Both the position numbers and the translations under genes were made by a program. From positions 2,635,243-2,699,242 of the forward strand of contig OY762063.1 in NCBI GenBank assembly GCA_963665075.1: a stretch of 64,000 nt of DNA, in the 5' to 3' direction. The number at the start of each line of letters is the position of its first letter. The stretch's first letter is position 1. This stretch comes from JAPULR01 sp963665075. Its GTDB lineage: Bacteria; Chloroflexota; Dehalococcoidia; Lucifugimonadales; GCA-2712585. This document shows positions 1-7,414 of this stretch, one piece after another. The notes beneath the pieces are model-generated. The model made no database searches. It had not been told where the DNA came from and worked only from the letters and a program-made list of their open reading frames with translations.

Positions 1-1805
1 ACGGCGGCGTGCTGGCGGTTGGATTCCAGGGTGGATGGGGTGACCCAGCGGAGTTCCACGTCGCCGAGGGTTAGGGGGCCGGTGAAGGAGGGGTCTTTGA
101 GTTCGAGTTCGTAGAAGACGGTTGTGGCGGCGCCGGCGGGAATCTCGGCGAACTCTCTGCGGGCCTGGGCGAAGGACTGGTCGGAGGTGACGCGGTTTTC
201 GTAGCCGACGATGCGCCACGATTCCACCACGTCGGGATCCCACGTCACCTGCGCCCTGGTCTGGTCGGCGAAGGGGATGGAGAGGGCGAGCCAGTTTTCG
301 CGGGCGAAGGTGTCTCTGGCTTGATTCACGTCGGTGAGGTAGCGGTACCAGCCGTTGCCGTGCTGGGCTAGTTGTTCGAGGAGGTAGTCGTTGAAGTTTT
401 CGATGCCGACGCCGATGGTGATCAGGCGGAGGGGGTTGGAGTCGTCGTAATCGCCGGCGGATTCGAGGATGGCGAAGGGGTCTGTGGCGTCCACGTTGGC
501 GACGCCGTCGGACATGAGGATGATGTAGTTGTAGGAGTCGGGGTTCTGCCAACGGGCCTGGTCTGCGAGCCGGACGCCTTCGTTCAATCCCGCTTGCACG
601 TTGGTGGAGCCGCCGGGCTGGAGGTTCTGAATGGAGTGGGACACCAGAGGATTGGTGGAACGGTTATGCCGAACCGTATACCCAGGTAGCACGTCTTCGC
701 TGAACTGGACGATGGCGATGCGGTCCTGGGCTCTAAGACTGAGACGGATGCTCTCGGCGGATTCGCGGGCTATGGCTATGCGGTTGCCGGTGGACATAGA
801 GCCGGAGGCGTCAAGGACGAGGGTGACGTTTATGGGGGTGGCGTCGTAGTCCATCTCCGGGGCTTGGAAGGCGATGCGGGCGAGGTGCATCCGGTTGTTG
901 AGGGGGTGTCGTACTACGTCCGTGGCAATGGCGAAGCTGTCGTCGCGTCGGGGCTGGTCGTAGCCGTAGTTGAAGGCGTTGATCCACTCTTCGGCGCGGA
1001 CGGAATCGGGGTCAACCTCGTAGCCGTTTCTGGCCCAGTTGAGGGCGAGGAAGTAGGAGGTGCGGTCGGTGTCTAGGCTGAAGGTGGAGACGTTGTCCAC
1101 GGCGGCGGAGACGAAGCGTTCCCGTTGGTAGTCCTGGAAGGTGGTGGCCGGGGGCGTGCCACGGGAGGGCGGAACCTCTGCGGCGGGATAGGGGGTAGGT
1201 TCCGGCGTGATTCCTGGAACTGGCGTTGGCGCGGTGGTGGGTCTGGGCGCCGCCGTTGGCGCGGGCATGGCCGTGACTGCCGGCATCATCCGGATGCGAG
1301 TGGGAGTGGGTGCGGCGGTGGCAGCGGGCACCGGGGCCGCGGTGGGTGCGGGCATGGCCGTTGGAGCCATAGTTGGGCGCGGGGTGGGGGCCATTGTGGG
1401 CGCCGGCGTGGGAGCGGCTGTGACAGCCATAGTGGGCGCCGGGGCTGCCGTGGGCGCGGGAGCGGGCGTGGCTGCCGCGGGGGTGGCCCAGGCTACGGGA
1501 TAGGCTTCTCCCTCATCATCGCCGAGATCGCCGACGCCGATGACGTTCCAGATGATTACGGCGGCAACGAGGAACACGGCGGCGGCTCCGGCGGCGGAGA
1601 AGACGGGGCCCGGCCTGTATGCCCCCAAGTTGCTGAAGCTGTTCAGTATTCGGGACAGGAACGAGGGCGTATCCGGTTCCTCCATTCTGCTGTGGAGCCA
1701 ATCCCAGGGGTCATTGGACATACGGAGGTCGGGACTCTCGGTTTCGAAGTGCTCCCTCAGGACGCGCTCCATCTCCCGGTCCGATGCATCGTCATTGTTT
1801 CTCAT
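1..1805 (-). CDS. Membrane-anchored von Willebrand factor A protein (YfbK-like), 3' end off the left edge
   Basis: About 601 residues are visible, reading leftward from the ATG at 1805, and the frame stays open to the window edge, so the C-terminus is missing. Residues 1-66 are charged and cytoplasmic. Residues about 67-92 form one membrane helix (VFSAAGAAAVFLVAAVIIW). An Ala/Pro/Thr stalk follows to about residue 205, then a YfbK-type N-terminal module (STFSLDTDRTSYF), then a vWA domain. Its metal-ion-dependent adhesion site is intact, with DASGSMS starting at residue 332 and a later MSDG motif. vWA domains bind protein ligands through a divalent cation. The gene starts 25 nt downstream of an ECF sigma factor, so the two are probably co-transcribed. 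The short cytoplasmic N-terminus could act on the sigma factor like an anti-sigma, but no zinc-binding HxxxCxxC motif is visible, so this is speculation. Confidence 0.87.
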   Translation of the reverse strand, partial: MRNNDDASDREMERVLREHFETESPDLRMSNDPWDWLHSRMEEPDTPSFLSRILNSFSNLGAYRPGPVFSAAGAAAVFLVAAVIIWNVIGVGDLGDDEGEAYPVAWATPAAATPAPAPTAAPAPTMAVTAAPTPAPTMAPTPRPTMAPTAMPAPTAAPVPAATAAPTPTRIRMMPAVTAMPAPTAAPRPTTAPTPVPGITPEPTPYPAAEVPPSRGTPPATTFQDYQRERFVSAAVDNVSTFSLDTDRTSYFLALNWARNGYEVDPDSVRAEEWINAFNYGYDQPRRDDSFAIATDVVRHPLNNRMHLARIAFQAPEMDYDATPINVTLVLDASGSMSTGNRIAIARESAESIRLSLRAQDRIAIVQFSEDVLPGYTVRHNRSTNPLVSHSIQNLQPGGSTNVQAGLNEGVRLADQARWQNPDSYNYIILMSDGVANVDATDPFAILESAGDYDDSNPLRLITIGVGIENFNDYLLEQLAQHGNGWYRYLTDVNQARDTFARENWLALSIPFADQTRAQVTWDPDVVESWRIVGYENRVTSDQSFAQARREFAEIPAGAATTVFYELELKDPSFTGPLTLGDVELRWVTPSTLESNRQHAA

Positions 1806-1830
1806 CGGTGAATTTCCACGGGCCATTGAG

Positions 1831-2406
1831 CTAACCTCCCTTTCCCGTTGAGGCGTTGGAAGGATTGACGTCCTCCTCTTCCAAGTGGCGTCGCAGATTT
1901 CTTAGGGCGCGGCTGAGGCGGGACTTGACTGTGCCCTGCTTGAGACCCAGGGTTTGGGCGACTTCCGGCACGGTCAGTTGGGCGAAGTATCGCAACGCAA
2001 CTACCTGGCGGTGTTCCGGGCTGAGTTGGGCGATGGCTCGCCTGACGTACAGCCGCCTCTCCAAGGCGTCCAGGGTCTCTTCCGGGCCGCCTTCGGTTGT
2101 GTCGGGTTCGTCCGGGCCTTGGTCTGATATATAGGTGGTTGGCAGGGATTTCTTCCTTCGAGAGGAGAGGACGGTGTTGATGAGGATTCGGAGAACCCAG
2201 GGCTTGACGGGCTTGCCGAGGCGGAAGTTTCGGATGCCCCGCCAGGCGGAGAGGAAGGCTTCCTGCACCTGTTCTTCGGCGGTGGCGCGGTTGCCCGTCA
2301 TCAGCACGGCGGTGCCGAAGAGCAGGTCTTTGTACTGCTCCACCAGGTGCCGGAAGGCGTCCCGGTCGCCCTTCTGGCAGCGCGCTACGGCTTCGGAGTC
2401 GGTCAT
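1831..2406 (-). CDS. ECF-type RNA polymerase sigma factor
   Basis: A 191-residue protein of usual ECF length. Region 2 spans about residues 8-75: it has the LVEQYKDLLFGTAVLMTG core and the EEQVQEAFLSAWRGI segment that contacts the polymerase clamp and the -10 element. Region 4 spans about 135-182 (LSPEHRQVVALRYF, then the helix-turn-helix VPEVAQTLGLKQGTVKSRLSRALRNL). An acidic linker lies between. The ATG at 2406 follows a GAGGGGG ribosome-binding site. The gene directs polymerase to an alternative promoter set. Its only clear partner here is the vWA membrane protein immediately downstream, the usual place for a sensor or anti-sigma. The signal sensed cannot be read from the sequence. Confidence 0.93.
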   Translation of the reverse strand: MTDSEAVARCQKGDRDAFRHLVEQYKDLLFGTAVLMTGNRATAEEQVQEAFLSAWRGIRNFRLGKPVKPWVLRILINTVLSSRRKKSLPTTYISDQGPDEPDTTEGGPEETLDALERRLYVRRAIAQLSPEHRQVVALRYFAQLTVPEVAQTLGLKQGTVKSRLSRALRNLRRHLEEEDVNPSNASTGKGG

Positions 2407-2516
2407 GTTTCCCCCTCACGCCTGGGTTTGGACAGGGGCTTCTATCAGATAATATGCAATTTGGGGGCGGAAAGGTTCCCTGTGTGGGGGTGAGATTTGG
2501 GGGAATTTGCGAAGTT

Positions 2517-2645
2517 GCCTGTGGGAAGGGGGACGCTCGACCCTTCGACAGGCCCTTCGACAAGCTCAGGACAGGCTCAGGATGAGCGGGGGAGGGACGC
2601 TCGACCCTTCGACAGGCTCAGGACAGGCTTAATCCTCTCCCTCAA
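2517..2645. repeat. Interspersed repeats, CTTCGACAGGCTC family
   Basis: Two back-to-back copies of a short repeat built around CTCGACCCTTCGACAGGCTC, followed by the end of a CCTCTCCCTCAAGGGAGA palindrome. The same units recur throughout the window, near 3630, 14478, 19722, 23189, 23976, 37556, 39781, 41820, 46482, 52762, 53640 and 62435. No coding sequence is supported here; open frames across the copies are artefacts of the repeat. Confidence 0.85.
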
Positions 2646-2667
2646 GGGAGAGTGGGGTAAGAGGGGG

Positions 2668-2940
2668 CTTGTTGTAGTAGAGGTGATTCGTTTCGTTTGG
2701 CTTCCTTTTTTTCTGTGGCGGGATACGAAGGGGGTTTTCATAGCTGATGCGGGGGGAATTCGGCATTCGTTATATTGTTGTGGTAAGAACGAATGGGGGG
2801 CTTTTACCGGAAGGGGGATTGGGTTTGGTGGAGCCTCCTGTGAAGTTGCGGAATTGGTATGTATGTTTCATGTCAGGGATGGTAGCAGGATTGGGGGTTT
2901 GTGGCAAGGGGGAGGTGGCAGTTTTGGGGGGATCACCCCA
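2668..2940 (-). repeat. Diverged long interspersed repeat, copy 1 (pairs with 23278-23590)
   Basis: A block of about 150 bp, beginning at the GTAGTAGAGGTGATTCGTTT string near 2670, is almost identical to 23281-23430. A variable middle follows, then a second conserved stretch around GAATTGGTATGTATGTTTC at about 2850. Read on the minus strand the end gives ATG AAA CAT ACA TAC CAA TTC in both copies, as if a coding start were preserved, but the frames diverge and break after a few codons. I read it as two decayed copies of one mobile or duplicated element. No function is recognised. Confidence 0.7.
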
Positions 2941-3041
2941 TTGACACAACCCCCTGCCGCCTTCACACTCCACCACCACCCAATCCGCAGGGGCGACCGG
3001 CCGGTCCCCCCTGCAATTACATCCCGAAGGAGGCTGCCGCC

Positions 3042-3521
3042 ATCGAAACGCCAGAACCTGACCGCCAACCCAGAGAATCCATCTGGAGCATCATCGCCCC
3101 CCTACGGCCCTGGTACTTCGGGATATTCGTCCTGGTGTTCATCCCAGGAACCGGCATAAACATCGCCATACAAATCGCGGACAATGATGCTATAATGAGG
3201 ATCTGGCACAACGCGCTGATGGCGGAAGGCGCGATAGCGATGGCCTCAGCCGCCATATCCTTCACCCTGACCGAATCATGGAGGGCAGCAATGGTAATCG
3301 CTCATGACATTCAGAAATGGCTGGACAAGCGCCGCCAAAAGCAGCTGGAAGCCGCCCGCGCTGAGGGGCGCGCCGAAGGCGAAGCCAAAGGCCGCAACGA
3401 AGGCCGCAAAGCCCTCGCAGAAAACCAGCAGGCGTGGACTGAGTGGAATGCCCGCCGCCTGGATGCCGAATCCCGCGGCGAGAACTTCACCGAACCGCCG
3501 CCCAACGGCAACATCGGCTAA
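3042..3521 (+). CDS. Small membrane protein with charged coiled-coil tail (EGR family, copy 1), apparent ATC start
   Basis: A 159-residue protein if read from the ATC at 3042. It has two hydrophobic segments (about residues 20-42 and 58-85), then a basic/acidic helix with AEGRAEGEAKGRNEGR-type repeats, then the conserved tail ENQQAWTEWNARR...FTEPPPNG. The same plan occurs at 41264-41695, 44569-44913 and 44938-45507, so it is a real family, although I cannot assign a function. There is no in-frame ATG/GTG/TTG near the conserved start. The nearest upstream start, a GTG at 2901, lies in repeat DNA. AAGGAGG ends 8 nt before ATC 3042, ideal spacing, so either ATC is used or an ATG has mutated. Confidence 0.62.
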   Translation: METPEPDRQPRESIWSIIAPLRPWYFGIFVLVFIPGTGINIAIQIADNDAIMRIWHNALMAEGAIAMASAAISFTLTESWRAAMVIAHDIQKWLDKRRQKQLEAARAEGRAEGEAKGRNEGRKALAENQQAWTEWNARRLDAESRGENFTEPPPNGNIG

Positions 3522-3531
3522 CCCTCCCTTC

Positions 3532-3725
3532 CCCGTGTAGGGGCGACCGACCCGGTCGCCCCTACAATCCCGACAGGAGGCTGCCGCCATCGAAACGCCA
3601 GAACCCGCCCGGCCCCATGCGCTCGACCCTTCGTCCTTCGACAAGCTCAGGATGAGCGGATGGGGTTTGGCTCGTGGGTGAGCGGGTGGGAGTAGGGGGG
3701 AGAGCCCTCACCCCAGCCCTCTCCC
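3532..3725. repeat. Palindromic repeats plus a duplicated ribosome-binding site/start fragment
   Basis: A GGGGCGACC...GGTCGCCCC palindrome at about 3539-3564 is followed by a second copy of the start region of the preceding gene: AGGAGG at 3575-3580, then GCTGCC and the same ATC-GAA-ACG-CCA-GAA at 3589. This copy runs into a CTTCGACAAGCTC repeat within about 20 nt, so only the translation-start segment was duplicated. A CCCTCACCCCAGCCCTCTCCC repeat ends the stretch. No gene is present. Confidence 0.75.
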
Positions 3726-3730
3726 AGGAT

Positions 3731-3854
3731 GGAGACCTTTGCATAACTCCCTATTCACCCCAACATTCTGTCAAAGAAGTAGCGTATTTATACCTAAACA
3801 GCCCCGCCCCTGGATTCCCGTTTTCACGGGAATGACGGTTATGCAAAGGTCTCC
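3731..3854. mobile_element. 124-bp MITE-like element, copy 1
   Basis: The ends are perfect inverted repeats, GGAGACCTTTGCATAAC at 3731-3747 and its reverse complement ending at 3854. The flanks AGGAT (3726-3730) and AGGAT (3855-3859) form a direct 5-bp duplication, as expected for transposition. The interior contains an ATTCCCG...CGGGAAT palindrome and no coding capacity. A second copy of exactly the same length lies at 24108-24231, and a third 124-bp element with related ends and a different interior at 46986-47109. The transposase must be elsewhere. The end sequence reminds me of IS5-type termini, but that is from memory. Confidence 0.82.
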
Positions 3855-3885
3855 AGGATGGGAGAGGGGGGAAGAGGGGAGGGGT

Positions 3886-6800
3886 TTAGTTGTCGAGGTC
3901 GGTTCTGTAGAGGTAGCGGGTGTCCCAGAGGCCGTAGAGGGTGGGCGTGGCGTTGCCGAATACGTTTCGCACCGCGCTCAGACGCTCGGAGAGGGTGGTG
4001 TAGAGGAGGGGGACGTTTTCGGCGACTATATCCTGGGCGCGGTGGTAGAGGGCGACGCGAGCGTCTCTATCCAGTTCCTGGCTGGCCTTAATGTATATCT
4101 CGTCGAGTTCCGCCTCCCAATCCGTGGCGGGTTCCGACTGGTAGGGATGCCAGAGGTGGAGGCCCTCGCCGCTGTGCCACATGGTGATGCCGTAGTGGGG
4201 CTCGGTGCCGCCGGTGAAGCCGACTACCAGGGTTTCCCAATCGTAGGTTGAGACCAGCTGGGAGACCATGACGCCGAATTCTATGAGCTGGTAGTCCACG
4301 TTGAGGCCGATGGCGGTCATGCCTTCGTGGATTATCGAGGATGCGTTGGCTCTGACGGTGTTGCCGGTGTTGGTGACCAGGGTGAACGCTATCTCGTTGC
4401 CGTCGGCGTCTTCGCGGACGCCGTCGCCGTTGGTGTCCACCCAGCCGAGGTTGTCCAGGATTTCGTTGGCTCTGGCTATGTCGTATTCGTACTGCGTCAC
4501 GTTGGGGTTGTGGAAGTCGCCGGCGGCGGGGCTGACGGAGGACCACTGGGGATAACCGGCGCCGTGCTGGGCTTCGTCAATGATTCTCTTCTTGTCGATG
4601 ACGTGGGCGACGGCCTGCCGGAACTGGGTGTTGCTGAACCAGGCCAGCTTCTCGGGGGAGAGATAGGATTCGCCGGTGTCGGGGTTGCTGCCCGGGTTCA
4701 TGTTGAAGGCGAAGAAGGTGGTGCCGAAGGCGGGGCCACGCCTGTGGATGGTGAAGTTTCCTTCCTTCTGAAGGGGCACAAGCTGGGGGAGTTCTTCTCC
4801 CAGAACGCCGTGGGAATCCGCTTCCCCGTCGAGGAACTTCGTAAGTTCGTCTTCCAGATTGGGAACGATGTCGTGGACAACTTCATCCAGGTAGGGGAGG
4901 CTGTTGCCTTCGGCGTCCTTGAGCCAGTAGTCCGGGTTGCGGGTCATAATCACGTGCTCGCCGGGGACGTAGCTGCCGATGGTGAAGGCGCCGGTGCCGA
5001 TGATTTCCGAGGGGTCCGTGTTGATGTCCCAGGTTGCGGCGAAGGAGCCGTCTTCCACGTGCGGCTCGAGGATGTGTTTGGGGTAGATGGAGGTGCCCAT
5101 CGAGCGGAGGAAGGGGGCGAAGGGAACGGGGAGGACGCACTCGACGGTGTGGTTGTCGATGGCGCGGACGGTCATGGGCGCCTCCTCCCAGACGCCGGTC
5201 TCCTGGTTGAGGGAGCGGAAGTGGAAGGTGGGGCGGCTGCTGGCGGGGATGTCCGGGTTGTAGATGATGCGGTTGAAGGTGAACGCCACGTCGTGGGCGG
5301 TGAAGGGTTCGCCGTCGTGCCACTTCACGTCGTCGCGGAGGTGGAAGGTCCAAGTGAGGCCGTCTTCGGAGTGTTCCCAGGACTTGGCGAGGGACGGCTC
5401 GACCTGGTCGGTGAGCCAGGAGGTCTCGGTTAATCCTTCGAAGAGGTAGCCCAGGACGCCGGACGAGGAGGCGTCGGTGGAGATGGCGAGGTTGAAAGTG
5501 AGGGGTTCGGAGATGGTGGCGAAGGTGAGAGCGCCGCCGTGTTCGCCTATGGCGTATTCGAAGGCATCGGCGTTGTTCGTGAGGAGGTCGACGATGGTCG
5601 AGTCGCCGAGGTCGCCGTGATGCCAGCCGGAGCCGAAGGTGAATCCGCCGAAGGACGAGACCCAGACGCGGACGGCATCGTTGGTTATCCAGGTTCCATC
5701 CGCGGGGGCGTGGAAGATTTCGGTGCCGAACAGTTCCTCTACGCCTCTGCCTATCAACGCGGGTTTGGAATGGGCGACGAATCGGCCGCTCTGGTTGGCA
5801 ATGAACGTGAACCACTGGCCGTCGACGGTTGTGGCGGTATTGTAGTACGCGATGGCGGTTTCCAGGCCCGCCAGGGCGCTTTCGGGGCTGGCGAAGTAGT
5901 TCACGGTGTCTTCCAGCCCGCCGGCGCGGAAGGTGTGAACGGCGACGGCAACGAGCTGCTTGGTGAATTCGTCGGAGGGGATGTGCCAGCCTGAGGCGAA
6001 GAGCAAATCGTCGTGCTTGACCACCCAGACGTTCTTGAGTTGGAAGTCGCCGGCGCCGAGTACGCCGGTTTGCGGGTTTTGCGAAACGTATGACACCCAC
6101 TTGCCGTCTTCGGTGGCGGAGAGGATATCGGGGCCGAATTCGTAGCCGTTGGCGTCGGCGCCGAAGGGGCCGTTGAGGTCCTGGCCGATGGCGTTGGGGT
6201 CGTAGTGGCCGATGACCTTGCCGTTTTCGTCGATGATGAAGACGAACCACTGGCCGTCCACGCTTGCGCGGTTGTTGTAGTGGGCGAGGGTGCGGTCGAG
6301 GCCGTCCTGGTTGTAGCGGCTGATGGCGTTTTCGACGAAGAATTTGGTGTATTCGGGCGGGGAGAACTTGGAAGGAATGTTGGCTATGGCGCGGCGGGCC
6401 AATCTTCCAACTTCCTCCTGGGTGAGTGGTGGATTGGCTTCCGCCGCCTCCGAGATGGCCTGCTTAACAAGTTTCTCCACGTCGGCGAGGGTGAAGTCGG
6501 GTTCGGGAATAGCCGCCTGGACGATTGCGCGAATTTCGGCGGCGGTGAGGCCGGGCTGGGATTCGGGCATGTCCGCGATGGCGGACTGAACCGCTTGCTC
6601 TACGTCGGCGAGAGTCAAGCCGGGGTCTGCCGGCGCCATTCGGGTCATGGCCGCTTCGATGGCGGATTGGACGACCTGTTCCACGTCGTCGCGGGTTAGT
6701 TCATCGTCGGGGATGTCCGAGACTGCCGTAGAAACTATCTGTTCCACCTCGGCGCGGGAGGGGCCGGGCGTCGCCGGGGTTTTTGCGACTTCGGCGCGGA

Positions 6801-6933
6801 CGATTTCTTCAATCTGGGACTGGGTTAGTTGCGGGGCGGTATCCGCGTCTTCGGCTGCGCAGGCGACGAGGAGAATGGGAAGAAGCAGGACGAAAATTGC
6901 GGCTGTGACGATGTTGAGCTTGTTGAAAGTCAT
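3886..6933 (-). CDS. Lipoprotein fusing Cache-like sensor modules to a family-5 solute-binding domain
   Basis: A 1015-residue lipoprotein. The signal peptide ends in the lipobox LLVAC (Cys25). Residues about 35-195 hold five or six approximate 30-residue helical repeats of the LTxADVEQxVQSAI type. Two Cache-like modules follow: about 195-318 (YNNRASVDGQWFVFIIDENG, FASGWH) and about 320-440 (YYNTATTVDGQWFTFIANQSG, FGSGWH). From about 465 to 1005 lies a complete SBP_bac_5 domain (GYLFEGLTE, SWEHSEDGLTWTFHLRDDVKWHDGEPFTAHDVAFTFNRI, IGTGAFTIGSY). Family-5 proteins bind peptides, nickel or opines for ABC importers; no permease or ATPase genes lie nearby. The Cache-like modules match those of the 12-module lipoprotein at 26.3 kb. 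Fusing a binding protein to sensory modules suggests a receptor rather than a simple transporter component; this is inference. Confidence 0.88.
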   Translation of the reverse strand: MTFNKLNIVTAAIFVLLLPILLVACAAEDADTAPQLTQSQIEEIVRAEVAKTPATPGPSRAEVEQIVSTAVSDIPDDELTRDDVEQVVQSAIEAAMTRMAPADPGLTLADVEQAVQSAIADMPESQPGLTAAEIRAIVQAAIPEPDFTLADVEKLVKQAISEAAEANPPLTQEEVGRLARRAIANIPSKFSPPEYTKFFVENAISRYNQDGLDRTLAHYNNRASVDGQWFVFIIDENGKVIGHYDPNAIGQDLNGPFGADANGYEFGPDILSATEDGKWVSYVSQNPQTGVLGAGDFQLKNVWVVKHDDLLFASGWHIPSDEFTKQLVAVAVHTFRAGGLEDTVNYFASPESALAGLETAIAYYNTATTVDGQWFTFIANQSGRFVAHSKPALIGRGVEELFGTEIFHAPADGTWITNDAVRVWVSSFGGFTFGSGWHHGDLGDSTIVDLLTNNADAFEYAIGEHGGALTFATISEPLTFNLAISTDASSSGVLGYLFEGLTETSWLTDQVEPSLAKSWEHSEDGLTWTFHLRDDVKWHDGEPFTAHDVAFTFNRIIYNPDIPASSRPTFHFRSLNQETGVWEEAPMTVRAIDNHTVECVLPVPFAPFLRSMGTSIYPKHILEPHVEDGSFAATWDINTDPSEIIGTGAFTIGSYVPGEHVIMTRNPDYWLKDAEGNSLPYLDEVVHDIVPNLEDELTKFLDGEADSHGVLGEELPQLVPLQKEGNFTIHRRGPAFGTTFFAFNMNPGSNPDTGESYLSPEKLAWFSNTQFRQAVAHVIDKKRIIDEAQHGAGYPQWSSVSPAAGDFHNPNVTQYEYDIARANEILDNLGWVDTNGDGVREDADGNEIAFTLVTNTGNTVRANASSIIHEGMTAIGLNVDYQLIEFGVMVSQLVSTYDWETLVVGFTGGTEPHYGITMWHSGEGLHLWHPYQSEPATDWEAELDEIYIKASQELDRDARVALYHRAQDIVAENVPLLYTTLSERLSAVRNVFGNATPTLYGLWDTRYLYRTDLDN

Positions 6934-7414
6934 ACGAGGCTTGAGTTTGCCCTCCGTAAGATTTTGGTTTGAGACCTTGGCGATTCCGCGGCGTTTGCTT
7001 GCGCCGCATCGGTTGTTGACATGGGGTTCTTTCGTCGCAATATGATACTTGGTTTACATTGCTATATGCAATGAAATATCATTATAGTACCCAGGCGATT
7101 CGCTCAGGAGGCGTTCTGAAGGATGCAAGGGGATTCGAGGTTGACGCGGCAATTTACGATGGGGGACAGCGACAAGCGAAATCCAATTCTCTACGATGAA
7201 TATCGCAGGTGGAGATCCTTTTTCAGGGCGCAGACGTAACCTGGTTATGCGATACTGGTTATCAATGGTGGACTCAAGGACTGATTGGCTGTTGATGAAA
7301 AAAGACGAGTCAATCCACGCAAGTTTACATAAGAACGAAAGACAGGGGGCTGAGTTGTCATACGTCTCGAACATCGATATTAAGTGGAGTCCCGTTACCC
7401 TGCACAGATTGGGA
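6934..7414. other. AT-richer intergenic region between divergent genes
   Basis: About 480 bp separate the divergent starts at 6933 and 7415, with lower GC than either gene, so promoters for both probably lie here. A weak rightward match, TTGACA at 7016-7021 and TATGAT at 7041-7046, has an over-long 19-nt spacer. The frame of the rightward gene is open back to 7196, but that part lacks coding character. I see no RNA gene. Confidence 0.45.

Noticed and set aside
4327..5433. 368-residue plus-strand frame
   Set aside because: Shadow of the solute-binding fusion on the opposite strand. The sequence is a Gly/Val-rich translation without recognisable motifs.
7196..7414. N-terminal extension of the secreted protein
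   Set aside because: The extension is AT-rich, without coding bias, and would place about 73 residues before the signal peptide.
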